NCBI GenBank assembly: GCA_040768665.1
Contig: JAXGMN010000009.1
Location: 62,001-126,000 of the forward strand
Length of the DNA: 64,000 nucleotides
Reading direction: 5' to 3'
DNA from: JABWBD01 sp040768665
GTDB lineage: Bacteria; Planctomycetota; Planctomycetia; Pirellulales; Thermoguttaceae
A program made the position numbers and the translations under genes. Under the pieces are notes generated by a model. That model did not search any database, was not told the DNA's origin, and saw only the letters and a list, made by a program, of their open reading frames with translations. Below, in pieces: positions 1-9,145 of this stretch. The stretch's first letter is position 1, and each line of letters opens with the position of its first letter.

Positions 1-1148
1 GACGGCCTCGCTCGGCTTCAAACCCTCTTCCCCGAGCCGATCACCGCCCAGCGGTCGAGCATTGCACCGGTCTCGATCGCCGGGCGCGACGCCGTCATTG
101 AGGGCCTCACCAATCAGGAACTCTACTGGTACGGCAGTCGCGAGGGCCTCACCTACCGCGTGCTGACGCCCCTTTCCACCGACGTCTGCCGCTACGCCAT
201 CGTGGCCGGCGAGCCCGATCCGGCACAGTCCATCACGATCGAGGCGGAAACCATGGACACGGCCGACGGCACTCCTCGCTTCAGCAACGACGACGTCTAT
301 CTCTGGTCCACCGGCGCACTGAAGAAGCAGGTCGATTTCCCGGCGGACGGCGAGTACGCGGTTCTCATCCGTGGGCAGGGGCACACCGGTCGCCGGCGTT
401 TATCCCAGATTGCCGTCTCCATCGACGGCCAACCCTGCAGCCTCTTCACCGAGAACCGCGACTGGGCACCTACGCCGTCACCATCTCCGTGAAGAAAGGC
501 GTCCATGAGCTGAACCTGGCCTTCGTCAACGACGCCCACGATCGAGCGTGGCGAGGACAACGTGGCGATCGACCAGGTCACCGTCGGCCGCATGCCACCC
601 ATGAAATCGAAACGCCTTCTCACTCCCGGCCGCACTCGTGAAGTACCGCTCGGCAAGGCATGATTCTCCTGGACCAGGTGGGCTTGGGAGAGCCCATCGG
701 CCGCCAGCGACAAGGCCGGCCGCTACCTGTCCAACCTGCTGGTCAATCTCGGCTGCGACTTCCGCCGCTTCAGTGGAGCCGTCACGATACCCGGAGACAA
801 GCTCGCGGCCGCCAAGGGCACAAAGCTCCATGCATCTCGCGATGGCGTAGCCTACCTGGGCACCAACGGGACCGTCGTCGCCAAGATCCGCTTCGCGACC
901 TCGCGGCGGTACGAGGTCTCCGTCGTCGCCGCAGGCACCTCGGCCGCCGGAGAGTATCCAAGATTGCGGTAACGCTCGATGGCCGCCCGGTCGGCGAACT
1001 CGTGCTGCGGCAGACCTCGCCCCACACGCTGCGACTCGAAACCGACGTGCCCCAAGGCGAACACGTCATCGGACTGGAATTCACCAACGACTTCTACGCC
1101 CCCCCGGAGGATCGCAACCTGCGGATCGTGGAATTATCCATTCGGTAG
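1..1148 (+). pseudogene. Secreted carbohydrate-binding (CBM-like) protein, 5' truncated by the window and frameshifted
   Basis: A reading frame is open from base 1 and passes through an IEAETMD motif (around base 238) typical of the first strand of CBM-type jelly-roll modules. It carries on to about base 490. Homology-like sequence then continues in other frames (KKGVHELNLAFVND near 495-535, then YLSNLLVNLG near 725-760, then SKIAVTLDGRPVGELVLR and GLEFTNDF to the stop at 1148). The pattern suggests two carbohydrate-binding modules at the end of a larger, probably extracellular, polysaccharide-acting protein. At least four frame changes are needed, near 460, 540, 690 and 960. It is therefore either a pseudogene or a poorly assembled gene. 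The catalytic part would lie left of the window. Confidence 0.55.
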
Positions 1149-1164
1149 CACCACACAATTCTTT

Positions 1165-1387
1165 CTCAAACTGTAAACGCCACCACCGCGGTTTATCCCG
1201 GTGGGGCGATGTTTGGCTACAAACGCCAGAAAAACCCTCGTTCTGTTTTCGCTTCGGCCGCTCGGCCCCTACGGGCGAGCAGCCCGGCCCAGAAATCACA
1301 GAACGGGCAACAGGATCGCGGTTTGTAGTTGCCCAGGCATCCGCCCCACCGACACCCGCGAGGTCGGTGGTGGCGTTTACGTTTGAG
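1165..1387. repeat. Palindromic intergenic element, family P1, full-length copy
   Basis: About 220 bp with long imperfect inverted ends. Each end reads roughly CTCAAAC.GTAAACGCCACCACCG, followed by a GC-rich hairpin (CCACCGA...TCGGTGGGGC) and a GATGTTTGGC.ACTACAAACCGC segment. The centre is a second hairpin around CGGCCGCTCGGCCC. Related copies lie at 58817-59027 (full), 35811-35932 (right half) and 4140-4195 (short form). There is no reading frame, so it looks like a non-autonomous MITE or REP-like element. Confidence 0.75.
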
Positions 1388-1404
1388 AACAATGATCCAA
1401 TGGT

Positions 1405-1568
1405 TTCGGTTGCGGCCGAGGGAGGGCTAAGATGAAACAAGAAAAGAAGATGGGGAAAGGAAGATGGTGCCCAAGTCGCAAACCGAATACATCTCCCTCG
1501 TCATCTTCTTTCCACCATCTTCTTTCTCCAGCTCTGCCTTCAATCGCCCATTCTGCGTTGGTTGCGGA
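1405..1568. repeat. Dispersed intergenic repeat, family P3, copy 1
   Basis: Begins TTCGGTTGCGGCCGAGGGAG and ends GCGTTGGTTGCGG. It contains internal complementary tracts (GAAGATGG ... CCATCTTC). The same sequence occurs in inverted orientation at 38439-38597, again between genes. It has no credible reading frame. Confidence 0.7.
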
Positions 1569-1607
1569 CGAAGGCTGCGCCGGTTAAACGACCTTCACAG
1601 AGGTGAT

Positions 1608-1749
1608 GGAGGATGCCGCGGCTTGCCCGCGGGGGTTTCACGCTTCTCCCTACCGAAAGGAGGATGCCACGCAGGAGTCTCACGCTTCTCGCTACCGAAA
1701 GGAGGATGCCCGCGGCTTGCCCGCGGGAGTTTCACGCTTCTCGCTACAG
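1608..1749. repeat. Three imperfect tandem repeats upstream of the metallopeptidase gene
   Basis: Three units start with GGAGGATGCC at 1608, 1659 and 1701 and share TTTCACGCTTCTC and CTACCGAAA. Each unit carries a Shine-Dalgarno-like GGAGG overlapping an ATG, which makes spurious upstream starts for the following gene. The repeat ends about 100 bp before the preferred start at 1847. Confidence 0.7.
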
Positions 1750-1846
1750 TGCCCCCGCGTCTCTCTTTCGTTTCGCCCGCGGCGGCTTTTGCCGCCGCCG
1801 CGCGCTAACGAAATCGGCGCTACCCCGCCACACTTGGAGAATCACG

Positions 1847-4105
1847 ATGTCCCCCTACAATGCATCGACCAACTTGAATCGTCGTCAACTCCTTGGAGCC
1901 ACGGGAGCCGGCGGACTCTTGGCCGGTGCCGGATGCCTCGGAGCAACTCCGTCCCCGGATTGCCGGCAAGTGCTCCAGGCCGGCGACCGCGTCGAACTCG
2001 CCGCCAACCCGGAAGAATTGATCGAGAAGGCATACACGCTGGGCTATGAGTACGAAAAGAAAAACGGCGGGTGCGCTCGCTGCACCGTCGCGGCGCTGCA
2101 GGACGCTCTCCCCTTCGTCGCCGTCGATGAAGGCCTCTTCCGCGGCTCCACCTGCCTCGATGGCGGCTCAACGCCCGTCGACGTGCAGAACTGCGGAGGC
2201 TTCACCGGAGCCGGCATGGTCATCGGCTATGTCTGCGGCAGCCGCCGCGACGACACCTTTCACGGCAGCTCGAAACTCGCTCACCAGCTCCTCCACAAGG
2301 TCTACCATCGGTTTGCGGAACACTACGGGACGATCCTGTGCCGCGACGTCCGCAAGGGCGCAAACCGCGACTGCAACGAAGTCGTCGGCCGGGCCGCCCG
2401 GTGGACCGCCGAAGTCCTCTTGGCCGAGTTCGCCGGCTACCAGCCGCCCCCCGCAACGATAGTCAAGGAGAACGGCGACATGCTCACGGAAGCCAAAGCA
2501 TTCTTGAAACAATACGAGGAAGAGATCGCCCGCCTGGGAAAAGAGGCCGCCCTGGCCGAATGGACGGCGGCCAACTCCGGCAAGAAAGAAGATTTCGACC
2601 ACGCCGCCCGCTGCGAGCTGGCAATCCGCAAATTCCACAGCGATGCCGATGCCTACCGGCGAGTCCGGAAGTTGCTCGAGTCGGCCGCCGACCTCCCTCC
2701 GCTCGAAGCCCGCGCGTTGAAAGTCGCAGAGCTGGCCTACCAATCGAACCAGCTCCCGCCGGATCTGCTTCAGCGGATGGTGGAACTCTCGACGGAAATC
2801 GAGCGGGTCTTCAAGACCTTCCGAGGCGAGTTCGAAGGCAAGCGCCGGTCGAACAACGAACTGCTGGAAATCCTCCGAAAAGAAAACGATTCCCTCCGTC
2901 GCCGCCGCACCTGGGAGGCCTTGAAGCAGGTCGGCGAGGCCGTCGCCCCGAAGTTGATCGAACTGGCGAAAGTCCGTAACGAAGGGGCCCGGCGGCTCAA
3001 GTTTACCGACTACTGGGACATGCAAATCCGGCTCCAGGAGCACGACCCCAAGCAGTTGCTGTCGATCTTCGACGAACTCGACCGCCTCACCCGCCGGCCA
3101 TTTTCCGCTGTGAAGGCCGAGATGGATCGGGAGCTGGCAGCCCGCTTCGGCATCGCGCCGGTCGAGATGATGCCCTGGCACTACGACAATCCGTTTTTCC
3201 AAGCCGCGCCTCCGTCGGCGAGCGTCGATCTCGACGAATTCTATTCCGCCAAATCCAAAGAGGACCTGGTGGAATACTCCCGCCGGTTCTATCGCGAATT
3301 AGGGCTGCCGGTCGACGAAATCCTTGCCCGCAGCGACCTCTACGAGCGCGAAGGCAAGGATCAGCACGCCTTCTGCATCGACATCGACCACGCCGGCGAC
3401 GTCCGCATCCTCTGCAACATCAAGCCGACGGCCGGCTGGATGGACACCACGCTCCACGAGTTGGGCCACGCCGTCTACGACGTTTACGTCGATCCCAGCC
3501 TCCCCCACCACCTCCGCCGTCCCGCGCACGCGTTCACCACCGAGGGCGTCGCCATGCTGCTCGGCGCATTGGGCCAGAACCCGGCCTGGATGGAAACCTA
3601 TGCCGGCGCCGATCCCAAGCGGGTGGCTGAGCTTTCCCGATCGATCTTCGATCAGCGCCGCCGCGATCAGCTCGTCTTCGCCCGCTGGACGCTGGTCATG
3701 CTCCATTTCGAAAAGGCGCTCTACGAAAATCCGGAACGGGACCTCAACAAGCACTGGTGGGACACGGTCGAGCGGTTCCAGCAGCTCAAGCGCCCCGACG
3801 GCCGCGACGCCGCCGACTGGGCCGCCAAGCCCCATTTCACCATCGCCCCGATCTACTATCACAACTACATGCTCGGCGAACTGTTCGCCTCCCAGCTTCG
3901 ACACGCCCTGGCCCAACAGGCCGGCCACAAGGGCCCAACTCGAGAACTCCGATTCGACGGCGGCCGCGACTTCGGTGATTTCCTCCGTCGCAAAGTTTTC
4001 CATCCCGGCAAGGCCCAGCCCTGGCCCGATTTCGTCGCCGCGGCCACCGGCGAACCGCTCACCGCAAAATACTTTGCCACCGAAGTCGCCGGCCCAACCC
4101 AGTAA
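1847..4105 (+). CDS. C_GCAxxG_C_C domain fused to an M2-type (ACE-like) zinc metallopeptidase, lipoprotein or Tat-exported
   Basis: 752 aa from the ATG at 1847, preceded by GGAGAATCACG. The frame is open further upstream, but that part is tandem-repeat sequence. Residues 8-32 hold a twin-arginine-like NRRQLLGATGAGG signal and a LAGAGC lipobox. Residues about 60-200 resemble the C_GCAxxG_C_C family, with RCTVAALQ, a CGGFTGAGMVIGYVCG core and a RFAEHYGTILCRD tail. From about residue 360 the protein resembles peptidase family M2, with HELGH at about 537-541 and a downstream EGVAM glutamate (about 566) as zinc ligands. M2 enzymes are peptidyl dipeptidases. Joining a redox-type cysteine domain to an M2 domain is unusual. 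The peptide transporter gene follows 150 bp later, which suggests extracytoplasmic peptide use. Confidence 0.8.
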   Translation: MSPYNASTNLNRRQLLGATGAGGLLAGAGCLGATPSPDCRQVLQAGDRVELAANPEELIEKAYTLGYEYEKKNGGCARCTVAALQDALPFVAVDEGLFRGSTCLDGGSTPVDVQNCGGFTGAGMVIGYVCGSRRDDTFHGSSKLAHQLLHKVYHRFAEHYGTILCRDVRKGANRDCNEVVGRAARWTAEVLLAEFAGYQPPPATIVKENGDMLTEAKAFLKQYEEEIARLGKEAALAEWTAANSGKKEDFDHAARCELAIRKFHSDADAYRRVRKLLESAADLPPLEARALKVAELAYQSNQLPPDLLQRMVELSTEIERVFKTFRGEFEGKRRSNNELLEILRKENDSLRRRRTWEALKQVGEAVAPKLIELAKVRNEGARRLKFTDYWDMQIRLQEHDPKQLLSIFDELDRLTRRPFSAVKAEMDRELAARFGIAPVEMMPWHYDNPFFQAAPPSASVDLDEFYSAKSKEDLVEYSRRFYRELGLPVDEILARSDLYEREGKDQHAFCIDIDHAGDVRILCNIKPTAGWMDTTLHELGHAVYDVYVDPSLPHHLRRPAHAFTTEGVAMLLGALGQNPAWMETYAGADPKRVAELSRSIFDQRRRDQLVFARWTLVMLHFEKALYENPERDLNKHWWDTVERFQQLKRPDGRDAADWAAKPHFTIAPIYYHNYMLGELFASQLRHALAQQAGHKGPTRELRFDGGRDFGDFLRRKVFHPGKAQPWPDFVAAATGEPLTAKYFATEVAGPTQ

Positions 4106-4139
4106 ATCAAATGCAATATCGCACGATTGTTTACTCAAA

Positions 4140-4195
4140 CTCAAACTGCAAACGCCACCACCGACCCCGCGTCGGTGGGGCGTTCGCAGTTTGAG
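4140..4195. repeat. Short P1-type palindrome between peptidase and transporter
   Basis: CTCAAACTGCAAACGCC at one end pairs with GGCGTTCGCAGTTTGAG at the other, with an inner hairpin ACCACCGACCCC/GTCGGTGGGG. The ends match those of the larger P1 elements. It could also act as a terminator or attenuator between the two genes. Confidence 0.7.
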
Positions 4196-4256
4196 TCGTT
4201 TAGCCGCAGTGCCCAACGGGCCGCGCGCTTTGTGAACCCTTGGAAACGGCAAGAAT

Positions 4257-6242
4257 ATGAACGCCCAATCCGCCCATCCCCAACAGTCGACCCTCTTCGG
4301 CCATCCCACCGGCCTGTTCACGCTCTTCTTCGCCGAGATGTGGGAGCGTTTCTCCTACTATGGCATGCGGGCGCTTCTCGTCTTCTACATGATCAAGGGG
4401 TTCCTCGGCTACGGCGACAGCCAGGCCTATGCGGTCTATGGTGCTTACACCGCGCTGGTCTACATGACTCCCTTTTTCGGCGGCATGCTCGCCGACCGGC
4501 TCCTCGGCCAACGCCGCGCGGTGATCCTCGGCGGGCTCCTCATGGCCGCCGGCCACCTCCTGATGACCATCGAAACCGCCTACGCCTTCTTCACGGCCCT
4601 GGCCCTGCTGATCTGCGGCAACGGGTTCTTCAAACCCAATATCTCCACCATCGTCGGCACCCTCTATCCGGCGGGCAGCGAGAAACGCGACGGCGGATTC
4701 ACCATCTTCTACATGGGCATCAACCTCGGTGCCGCCATGTCGCCGCTGTTGTGCGGCTACATCGGCGAGACCTACGGTTGGCACTGGGGCTTCGGACTGG
4801 CCACAATCGGAATGCTCAGCGGCCTGGCCGTCTTCGTCGCTCCGACGCGCGTCACGCAAGTGCTGATCATGGCCGGCGCGGTCGCCGCCGCGGTGGGGCT
4901 CTTCCTGTTTCACCCCGACAATCCGTTCTCCATCGGCGTCAATATCTTCGTCGGCGTGTCGCTCCTGGCGGCGGGCGTCATCGCCATGGTGGCGCTCAAC
5001 CGCGGCGGTCTCCCCGACGACGCCGGCGCACCACCCGACCCCGATCGCCTCCGAAAACCCGTGCTGGGGCCGATCTCCGCTGAGTGGACGGTCTACCTCG
5101 GAACCGCCATTGCCATCCCTCTGTTCGTTCTCCTCGTCTCCGGGTTCGCGCCCTTCACCCAGGACAAACAACCGATCGCCATTTTCTCCGACCAGACGAT
5201 CGAGAGCATCCGGCAGAGCGGTATCCCGATGGCCGACACGGTCTCGCTCGTCCTCCTCGAAGCCAGCCGACCGGCGGGGCTCGTCCTCGTGCTCTCCGGC
5301 CTGATCGCCTTTGGCTACCTGGGCGTCACGACCTTTCAGCTCGATCGCATCCAACGCGAGAGAATGTTCGTCGTGCTCATCCTTACCTTCTTCTCGATGC
5401 TGTTCTGGGCCTTCTTCGAGCAGGCGGGCAGTTCGGTCAACAACTTCACCGACCGCAACGTCGACCGCGTCTTCGAACAGCGGTCCATCACCGCCCAGGA
5501 CGTCGGCCAATCGATCCGCATCCAGCCCACCCAGGAACAGCTCGGTTACCACAACGGCGAAGAACTCTTTACCCTCGGCGACCTCGCCCGGCTGCGAGCG
5601 GAGCATGAAAACCCGGACTTCGAGATCGATTGGCGGGTCACCGAAGAAAACATCGGCATGGGCGTCGCCAAACGCATCCACGAGATCCCCGCCAGCACGT
5701 TTCAGTCCGTCAACCCGATCTATATCCTCATCTTCGGCCTGGTCTTCACGATGCTTTGGACCGGGCTGGCCAGACTCGGTATGGAGCCGAGCACCCCCGT
5801 GAAATTCTCGCTCGGCCTGCTGCAATTGGGGCTCGGTTTCGGCGCCTTTTGGTATGGCGCTTTGGGCGCGAACGATCGCGGAATGGTCGGCCTCGAGTGG
5901 CTCTTCCTCGGTTATCTGCTCCACACCACGGGAGAGTTGTGCCTCTCCCCGGTCGGCCTCTCGATGATCACCCGCCTGTCGCCTTCGCACCTGGTCGCCA
6001 CGGTCATGGGCGTCTGGTTCCTGGCGACCGCCTATTCCCAGTTCCTCGCGGCGATCATCGCCCAGTTCACCGGCGTGGTTCACGAGGCCGGTGGCGAGCA
6101 ACGGATCCCGGTACCGGCCGAAACCGTCCACGTCTACGGCGGCGTCTTCGGCAAGATCGCCATCGCAGCAATCATTTCATCGTTGATTTGTTTCCTCCTG
6201 TCGCCCCTGTTGAAACGCTGGATGCATTCCGATGTCAAGTAG
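4257..6242 (+). CDS. POT/PTR2-family proton-dependent oligopeptide transporter (MFS)
   Basis: 661 aa inner-membrane transporter that should import di- and tripeptides with protons. The N-terminus has the POT signature (MWERFSYYGMRALLVFYM, about residues 28-45). The second family signature FTIFYMGINLGAAMSPLL lies at about 148-165, and GELCLSPVGLSMITRL near the C-terminus is also typical. Hydrophobic segments recur along the protein. A polar stretch of roughly 120 residues (about 390-480) between transmembrane helices is an extra periplasmic or cytoplasmic insertion, making the protein longer than the usual 480-500 aa. It follows the M2 peptidase. The stop codon lies inside the left terminal repeat of the element at 6237-6386, so the last residues may have been altered by that insertion. 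Confidence 0.88.
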   Translation: MNAQSAHPQQSTLFGHPTGLFTLFFAEMWERFSYYGMRALLVFYMIKGFLGYGDSQAYAVYGAYTALVYMTPFFGGMLADRLLGQRRAVILGGLLMAAGHLLMTIETAYAFFTALALLICGNGFFKPNISTIVGTLYPAGSEKRDGGFTIFYMGINLGAAMSPLLCGYIGETYGWHWGFGLATIGMLSGLAVFVAPTRVTQVLIMAGAVAAAVGLFLFHPDNPFSIGVNIFVGVSLLAAGVIAMVALNRGGLPDDAGAPPDPDRLRKPVLGPISAEWTVYLGTAIAIPLFVLLVSGFAPFTQDKQPIAIFSDQTIESIRQSGIPMADTVSLVLLEASRPAGLVLVLSGLIAFGYLGVTTFQLDRIQRERMFVVLILTFFSMLFWAFFEQAGSSVNNFTDRNVDRVFEQRSITAQDVGQSIRIQPTQEQLGYHNGEELFTLGDLARLRAEHENPDFEIDWRVTEENIGMGVAKRIHEIPASTFQSVNPIYILIFGLVFTMLWTGLARLGMEPSTPVKFSLGLLQLGLGFGAFWYGALGANDRGMVGLEWLFLGYLLHTTGELCLSPVGLSMITRLSPSHLVATVMGVWFLATAYSQFLAAIIAQFTGVVHEAGGEQRIPVPAETVHVYGGVFGKIAIAAIISSLICFLLSPLLKRWMHSDVK

Positions 6243-6386
6243 GTCCCGCTTGCCGGAGACCCCTGAAAAAGTACACGCCCAGGGGACCGTATCAGGTCGG
6301 GGTGGCGGGCAAGCTGAGACCGTTGCTGGATCCGCGAATTATTTGCGACTTTCCTCTTTGTGAGCTCCGGCAAGCGGGACCTACTT
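6237..6386. repeat. 150-bp MITE-like element with 22-bp perfect terminal inverted repeats
   Basis: The left end begins AAGTAGGTCCCGCTTGCCGG and the right end (to 6386) is its exact reverse complement over 22 bases. The interior has no reading frame. The left arm overlaps the last codons and TAG stop of the transporter gene. I see no obvious target-site duplication. Confidence 0.8.
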
Positions 6387-6509
6387 CTGTATTGACAGGC
6401 GACACTCCTTGACATGGGTTGACCGGCAGGAGGGTGGCTTGGACTGATCTTCTTCTGCCGAGGGGATCTTCTCGGCAGGAGCCGCACTTGAGGCTTCGGA
6501 GGACGAACG

Positions 6510-7859
6510 ATGTTCAGCAGATTCTCCACGTGGATTGTCGCGCCGTTGCTGGTGATTTCTGTCACCGTATGCATGGGACAGTTGAGCAAGCCGTCCGGCG
6601 ATGCCACGCCCGAAAATCTCCGCTACCCGGCGGCTTCTCCCTACGGGGCCGGGGAGTACAAGGTGCCAGTTGCGACAACACCCGAAAAGGCCCGGCAGGG
6701 GGCGCCCCCTTCCCTCAGCCCGGAACCTTCCGAAGCAGCTCCTGGTAAGCCGAACGAACCCTCGGACACGCGGGCGTTGAGGGACGCGATTCGCCACATG
6801 ATCGAACAGCAGGAGCACGGGCGCGCGCGGCTTGGCGAGATCCTCCGCCAGCACCAGTACTGGACGGAGTATTACCAGCAGATGCTCCGCCGGGCAGAGG
6901 AGCTCCTCAAAGGTCTTATGGACAGGAAAGAGAAGCAACCGGAGCAGGCCGTCGATCGACCTGCTTCGGTCGCGGATCGAAAAGGTGAGGACGGATTTCG
7001 GGCTCTCTACACGATGAACCGCGATGGCACGAATGTCCGATACCTCGTTGCCGCCCCGGGCATGATCTCCAGCTCTTCGCCCGAATGGTCGCACGACGGT
7101 GCGATGATTGCCTTCGACGCCGTGCCCGAGGTCGGTGCGTTGAGCGACGCGCATCTGTTTGTCTACGCACTGCGCGGGCCGTTCAAGGGGACGTTTCGGG
7201 ATTTCGGCTGCGGAAACGTCCCGAGTTGGTCGCCCGACGACCGGCAAATTGCCTATATGGTCAACGGGGGCAATCCGTGTGAAGTGGAGCACGGGATCTG
7301 GATTATGGATTCCGACGGGTCGAACCGCCGGCGGATCTGCCAGGGATGGTACCCTCGTTGGTCGCCCGACGGCAAACGGCTCCACGTGTATGCCTATTTC
7401 GACCGGCCCGCGTCGATCCATATCGTCGAGGTTCCAAACGGCCGGGCTCGCAAGATCCTGGGCGAGCCGATGGAAGTGAAGTTCGGCGGCGGAACGTGGT
7501 CGCCCGACGGAAAGCGACTCGTCTTCGTCGGTGTGCGGGATGGCAAGGAGCATCTCGCGACCGTCGACGCCGAGGGACGAGCCCCATCGATACACGTTCT
7601 CTACACCGAGAAAGGCAACGATCGCGAGTTGATCGGTCCGCCCGCGTGGTCGCCTGACGGGAAGCAGATCGTCTTCGCGATCCAGGAGAAGGATTCCGGG
7701 GCCACGCACCGGCGTTGGGGCCGCACGTACCTGTACTCGATCGCGGCCGAAGTGCCCAGCGCGCCGGCTCTCCTACAACCCGAAAGAAACGGCTTGATCA
7801 ACCGCAGCCCGATGTGGTCGCGGGATAGCAGCACCGTGATCTTTTCCAGCGAGCGCTGA
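6510..7859 (+). CDS. Secreted TolB/WD40-like beta-propeller (PD40) protein with N-terminal coiled coil
   Basis: 449 aa, ATG preceded by GGAGG. Residues 1-24 are a signal peptide. Residues about 90-145 form a charged helical or coiled-coil segment. From about residue 165 there are six blades, each marked by a WS(P)DG-type motif: SPEWSHDG, VPSWSPDD, YPRWSPDG, GGTWSPDG, PPAWSPDG and SPMWSRDS. This is the pattern of WD40-like/PD40 (TolB) repeats. The N-terminal blade begins LYTMNRDGTNVRYL. The exact role is unknown; such periplasmic propellers usually bind proteins or peptides. It is monocistronic and converges on the next gene, with a hairpin repeat between them. Confidence 0.75.
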   Translation: MFSRFSTWIVAPLLVISVTVCMGQLSKPSGDATPENLRYPAASPYGAGEYKVPVATTPEKARQGAPPSLSPEPSEAAPGKPNEPSDTRALRDAIRHMIEQQEHGRARLGEILRQHQYWTEYYQQMLRRAEELLKGLMDRKEKQPEQAVDRPASVADRKGEDGFRALYTMNRDGTNVRYLVAAPGMISSSSPEWSHDGAMIAFDAVPEVGALSDAHLFVYALRGPFKGTFRDFGCGNVPSWSPDDRQIAYMVNGGNPCEVEHGIWIMDSDGSNRRRICQGWYPRWSPDGKRLHVYAYFDRPASIHIVEVPNGRARKILGEPMEVKFGGGTWSPDGKRLVFVGVRDGKEHLATVDAEGRAPSIHVLYTEKGNDRELIGPPAWSPDGKQIVFAIQEKDSGATHRRWGRTYLYSIAAEVPSAPALLQPERNGLINRSPMWSRDSSTVIFSSER

Positions 7860-7869
7860 GCCGAAAGTC

Positions 7870-7938
7870 GTGTGGCAGATGATCGCATCCCCTCACGATT
7901 GCCATCAGCCCGGCTGCTTCCCAGCCGCCGGGCTGATA
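7870..7938. terminator. Repeated hairpin between convergent genes (copy 1)
   Basis: GTGTGGCAGATGATCGCATC leads into a strong stem CAGCCCGGCTGC/GCCGCCGGGCTG. It lies between convergent genes ending at 7859 and 7946. The same sequence recurs at 10948-11016, again between convergent genes, so a bidirectional terminator role is likely. Confidence 0.6.
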
Positions 7939-7945
7939 CCCGCGC

Positions 7946-9145
7946 TCAGGTTTCCATCTTCCGCTTCTTTCGGTCGCACTTCTGGTCTTCTTTCTTGTGG
8001 TGATGCTTCTCCCAGTGGTCTTTCCCGTGGTGGTCTTTCTCCCACTTGTCCTCGAACCGCTCTTCCCAACGTTCCATCCGTTTGGCCCGCTGTTTCATGT
8101 GTTCGACCGTTTCGATCACGGCATTTGCATCGCTTTTCCAGTTGACGGTGACGGCCTTGCCTTCGACGTTCCACTGAAGGCCCTCGCCAATCTTCTTCAG
8201 GTGCGGCTTCGTCTCGGCGTGCAACTGGAGCATCGCCTGAAAGCCCTGCAAGACCTTTGCGAGCTTCCGAGCCACGTCCTCGGATTGGGCGACAAAGTGG
8301 ACTTGCTTGAATGCCTCCCCATCCTTCTCGCCGACTGCTACCGTGACCCGCTCACCCTGCAGGAGAACTGAAAAGTCGAACATCCCTTTCCATTTCTCCA
8401 GGTCCGCCAGGTCCACAGCGGCGCCGTAGAAGACGGTTCCGTCGGGCCGCTTGCCCAACAGAGGCGAGTCTTTCGCGAGTTTGCCCTTGCGATCGTCGAG
8501 CACGTCGAGTGCTTTCTTGACCCTCTCCGGATCGCTTGCCAAAACGACGACGTTCTCGTGTAGCGCCGCGGTCATTGTGAACGCATGATGCCGTTCGGAA
8601 TGCCCGTGATCCTTGCGGTCTTTCGCTTTCGATCGCGCGTGGCCTTTCTTTTTGTCGCTATCCTTCTTTTCCCTTTTTGCCTCTTTATCCTTGTCACACT
8701 TGCCGTCGTCGCCGTCTTCTTCCTGGGCTTTGCGGACGGCCCAAGTGTGAAGCGTGTAATCGCGGTACTGCGTCGACCGGTATCCCGGTGCTCCCTTGAG
8801 GACTTCCAGGGTCTTCTGCCGATCGAAATCCGCGACCAACAGAGCGATTCCCTGGTGACGCTCGTAGCTGTCGCCGTAGAGCGTCAGCCCATGAAGATCC
8901 TCCCGGAGGTCGATCCCGTAGCGGTCCCGGACCCAGTCGAGCCGCTTTTGGGCCCGCGGATCATCAAGCTTCTTCTCGCGGAACTGTGCTGCCAGTTCGG
9001 TCTTGCCGAGGGCGTCGAAATCCAGGTGCAAGACCCATTTGGCATTGTCGGCAACGCGCTCCGGTTCGAGCGGCTCCGCACCGGCGGGCACTGCGAGGCC
9101 CAACGCGATGGCCATGCCCGCTAACACCCGTTTTGTCGTTCTCAT
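7946..9145 (-). CDS. Secreted protein of unknown function with Lys/His/Asp-rich linker and tail
   Basis: 399 aa from the ATG at 9145, preceded by AGGAG. The longer frame upstream lacks a ribosome site. Residues 1-24 form a signal peptide ending AGA. The ordered part has motifs such as WVLHLDFDALGKTELA and VVLASDPERVKKALDVLDD, plus a GTVFYGAAVDLADLEKW segment. Around residues 145-190 there is a strongly charged linker rich in K, D, E and H. The last 45 residues are again extremely rich in H, K, E and D (HHGKDHWEKHHHKKED). Such tails could bind metal ions, but this is inference. I do not recognise the family; similar planctomycete secreted proteins of unknown function carry the FDALGKTE-type start. 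It has no operon partner. Confidence 0.7.
   Translation of the reverse strand: MRTTKRVLAGMAIALGLAVPAGAEPLEPERVADNAKWVLHLDFDALGKTELAAQFREKKLDDPRAQKRLDWVRDRYGIDLREDLHGLTLYGDSYERHQGIALLVADFDRQKTLEVLKGAPGYRSTQYRDYTLHTWAVRKAQEEDGDDGKCDKDKEAKREKKDSDKKKGHARSKAKDRKDHGHSERHHAFTMTAALHENVVVLASDPERVKKALDVLDDRKGKLAKDSPLLGKRPDGTVFYGAAVDLADLEKWKGMFDFSVLLQGERVTVAVGEKDGEAFKQVHFVAQSEDVARKLAKVLQGFQAMLQLHAETKPHLKKIGEGLQWNVEGKAVTVNWKSDANAVIETVEHMKQRAKRMERWEERFEDKWEKDHHGKDHWEKHHHKKEDQKCDRKKRKMET

Noticed and set aside
1613..1846. 830-residue version of the peptidase starting in the tandem repeat
   Set aside because: The added residues translate repeat DNA; the lipobox/twin-arginine signal starts only at 1847.
4200..6131. 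643-codon open frame on the minus strand across the transporter gene
   Set aside because: It lies antisense to a clear POT transporter; its composition (many D, E, R, G, H) is typical of GC-rich shadow frames.
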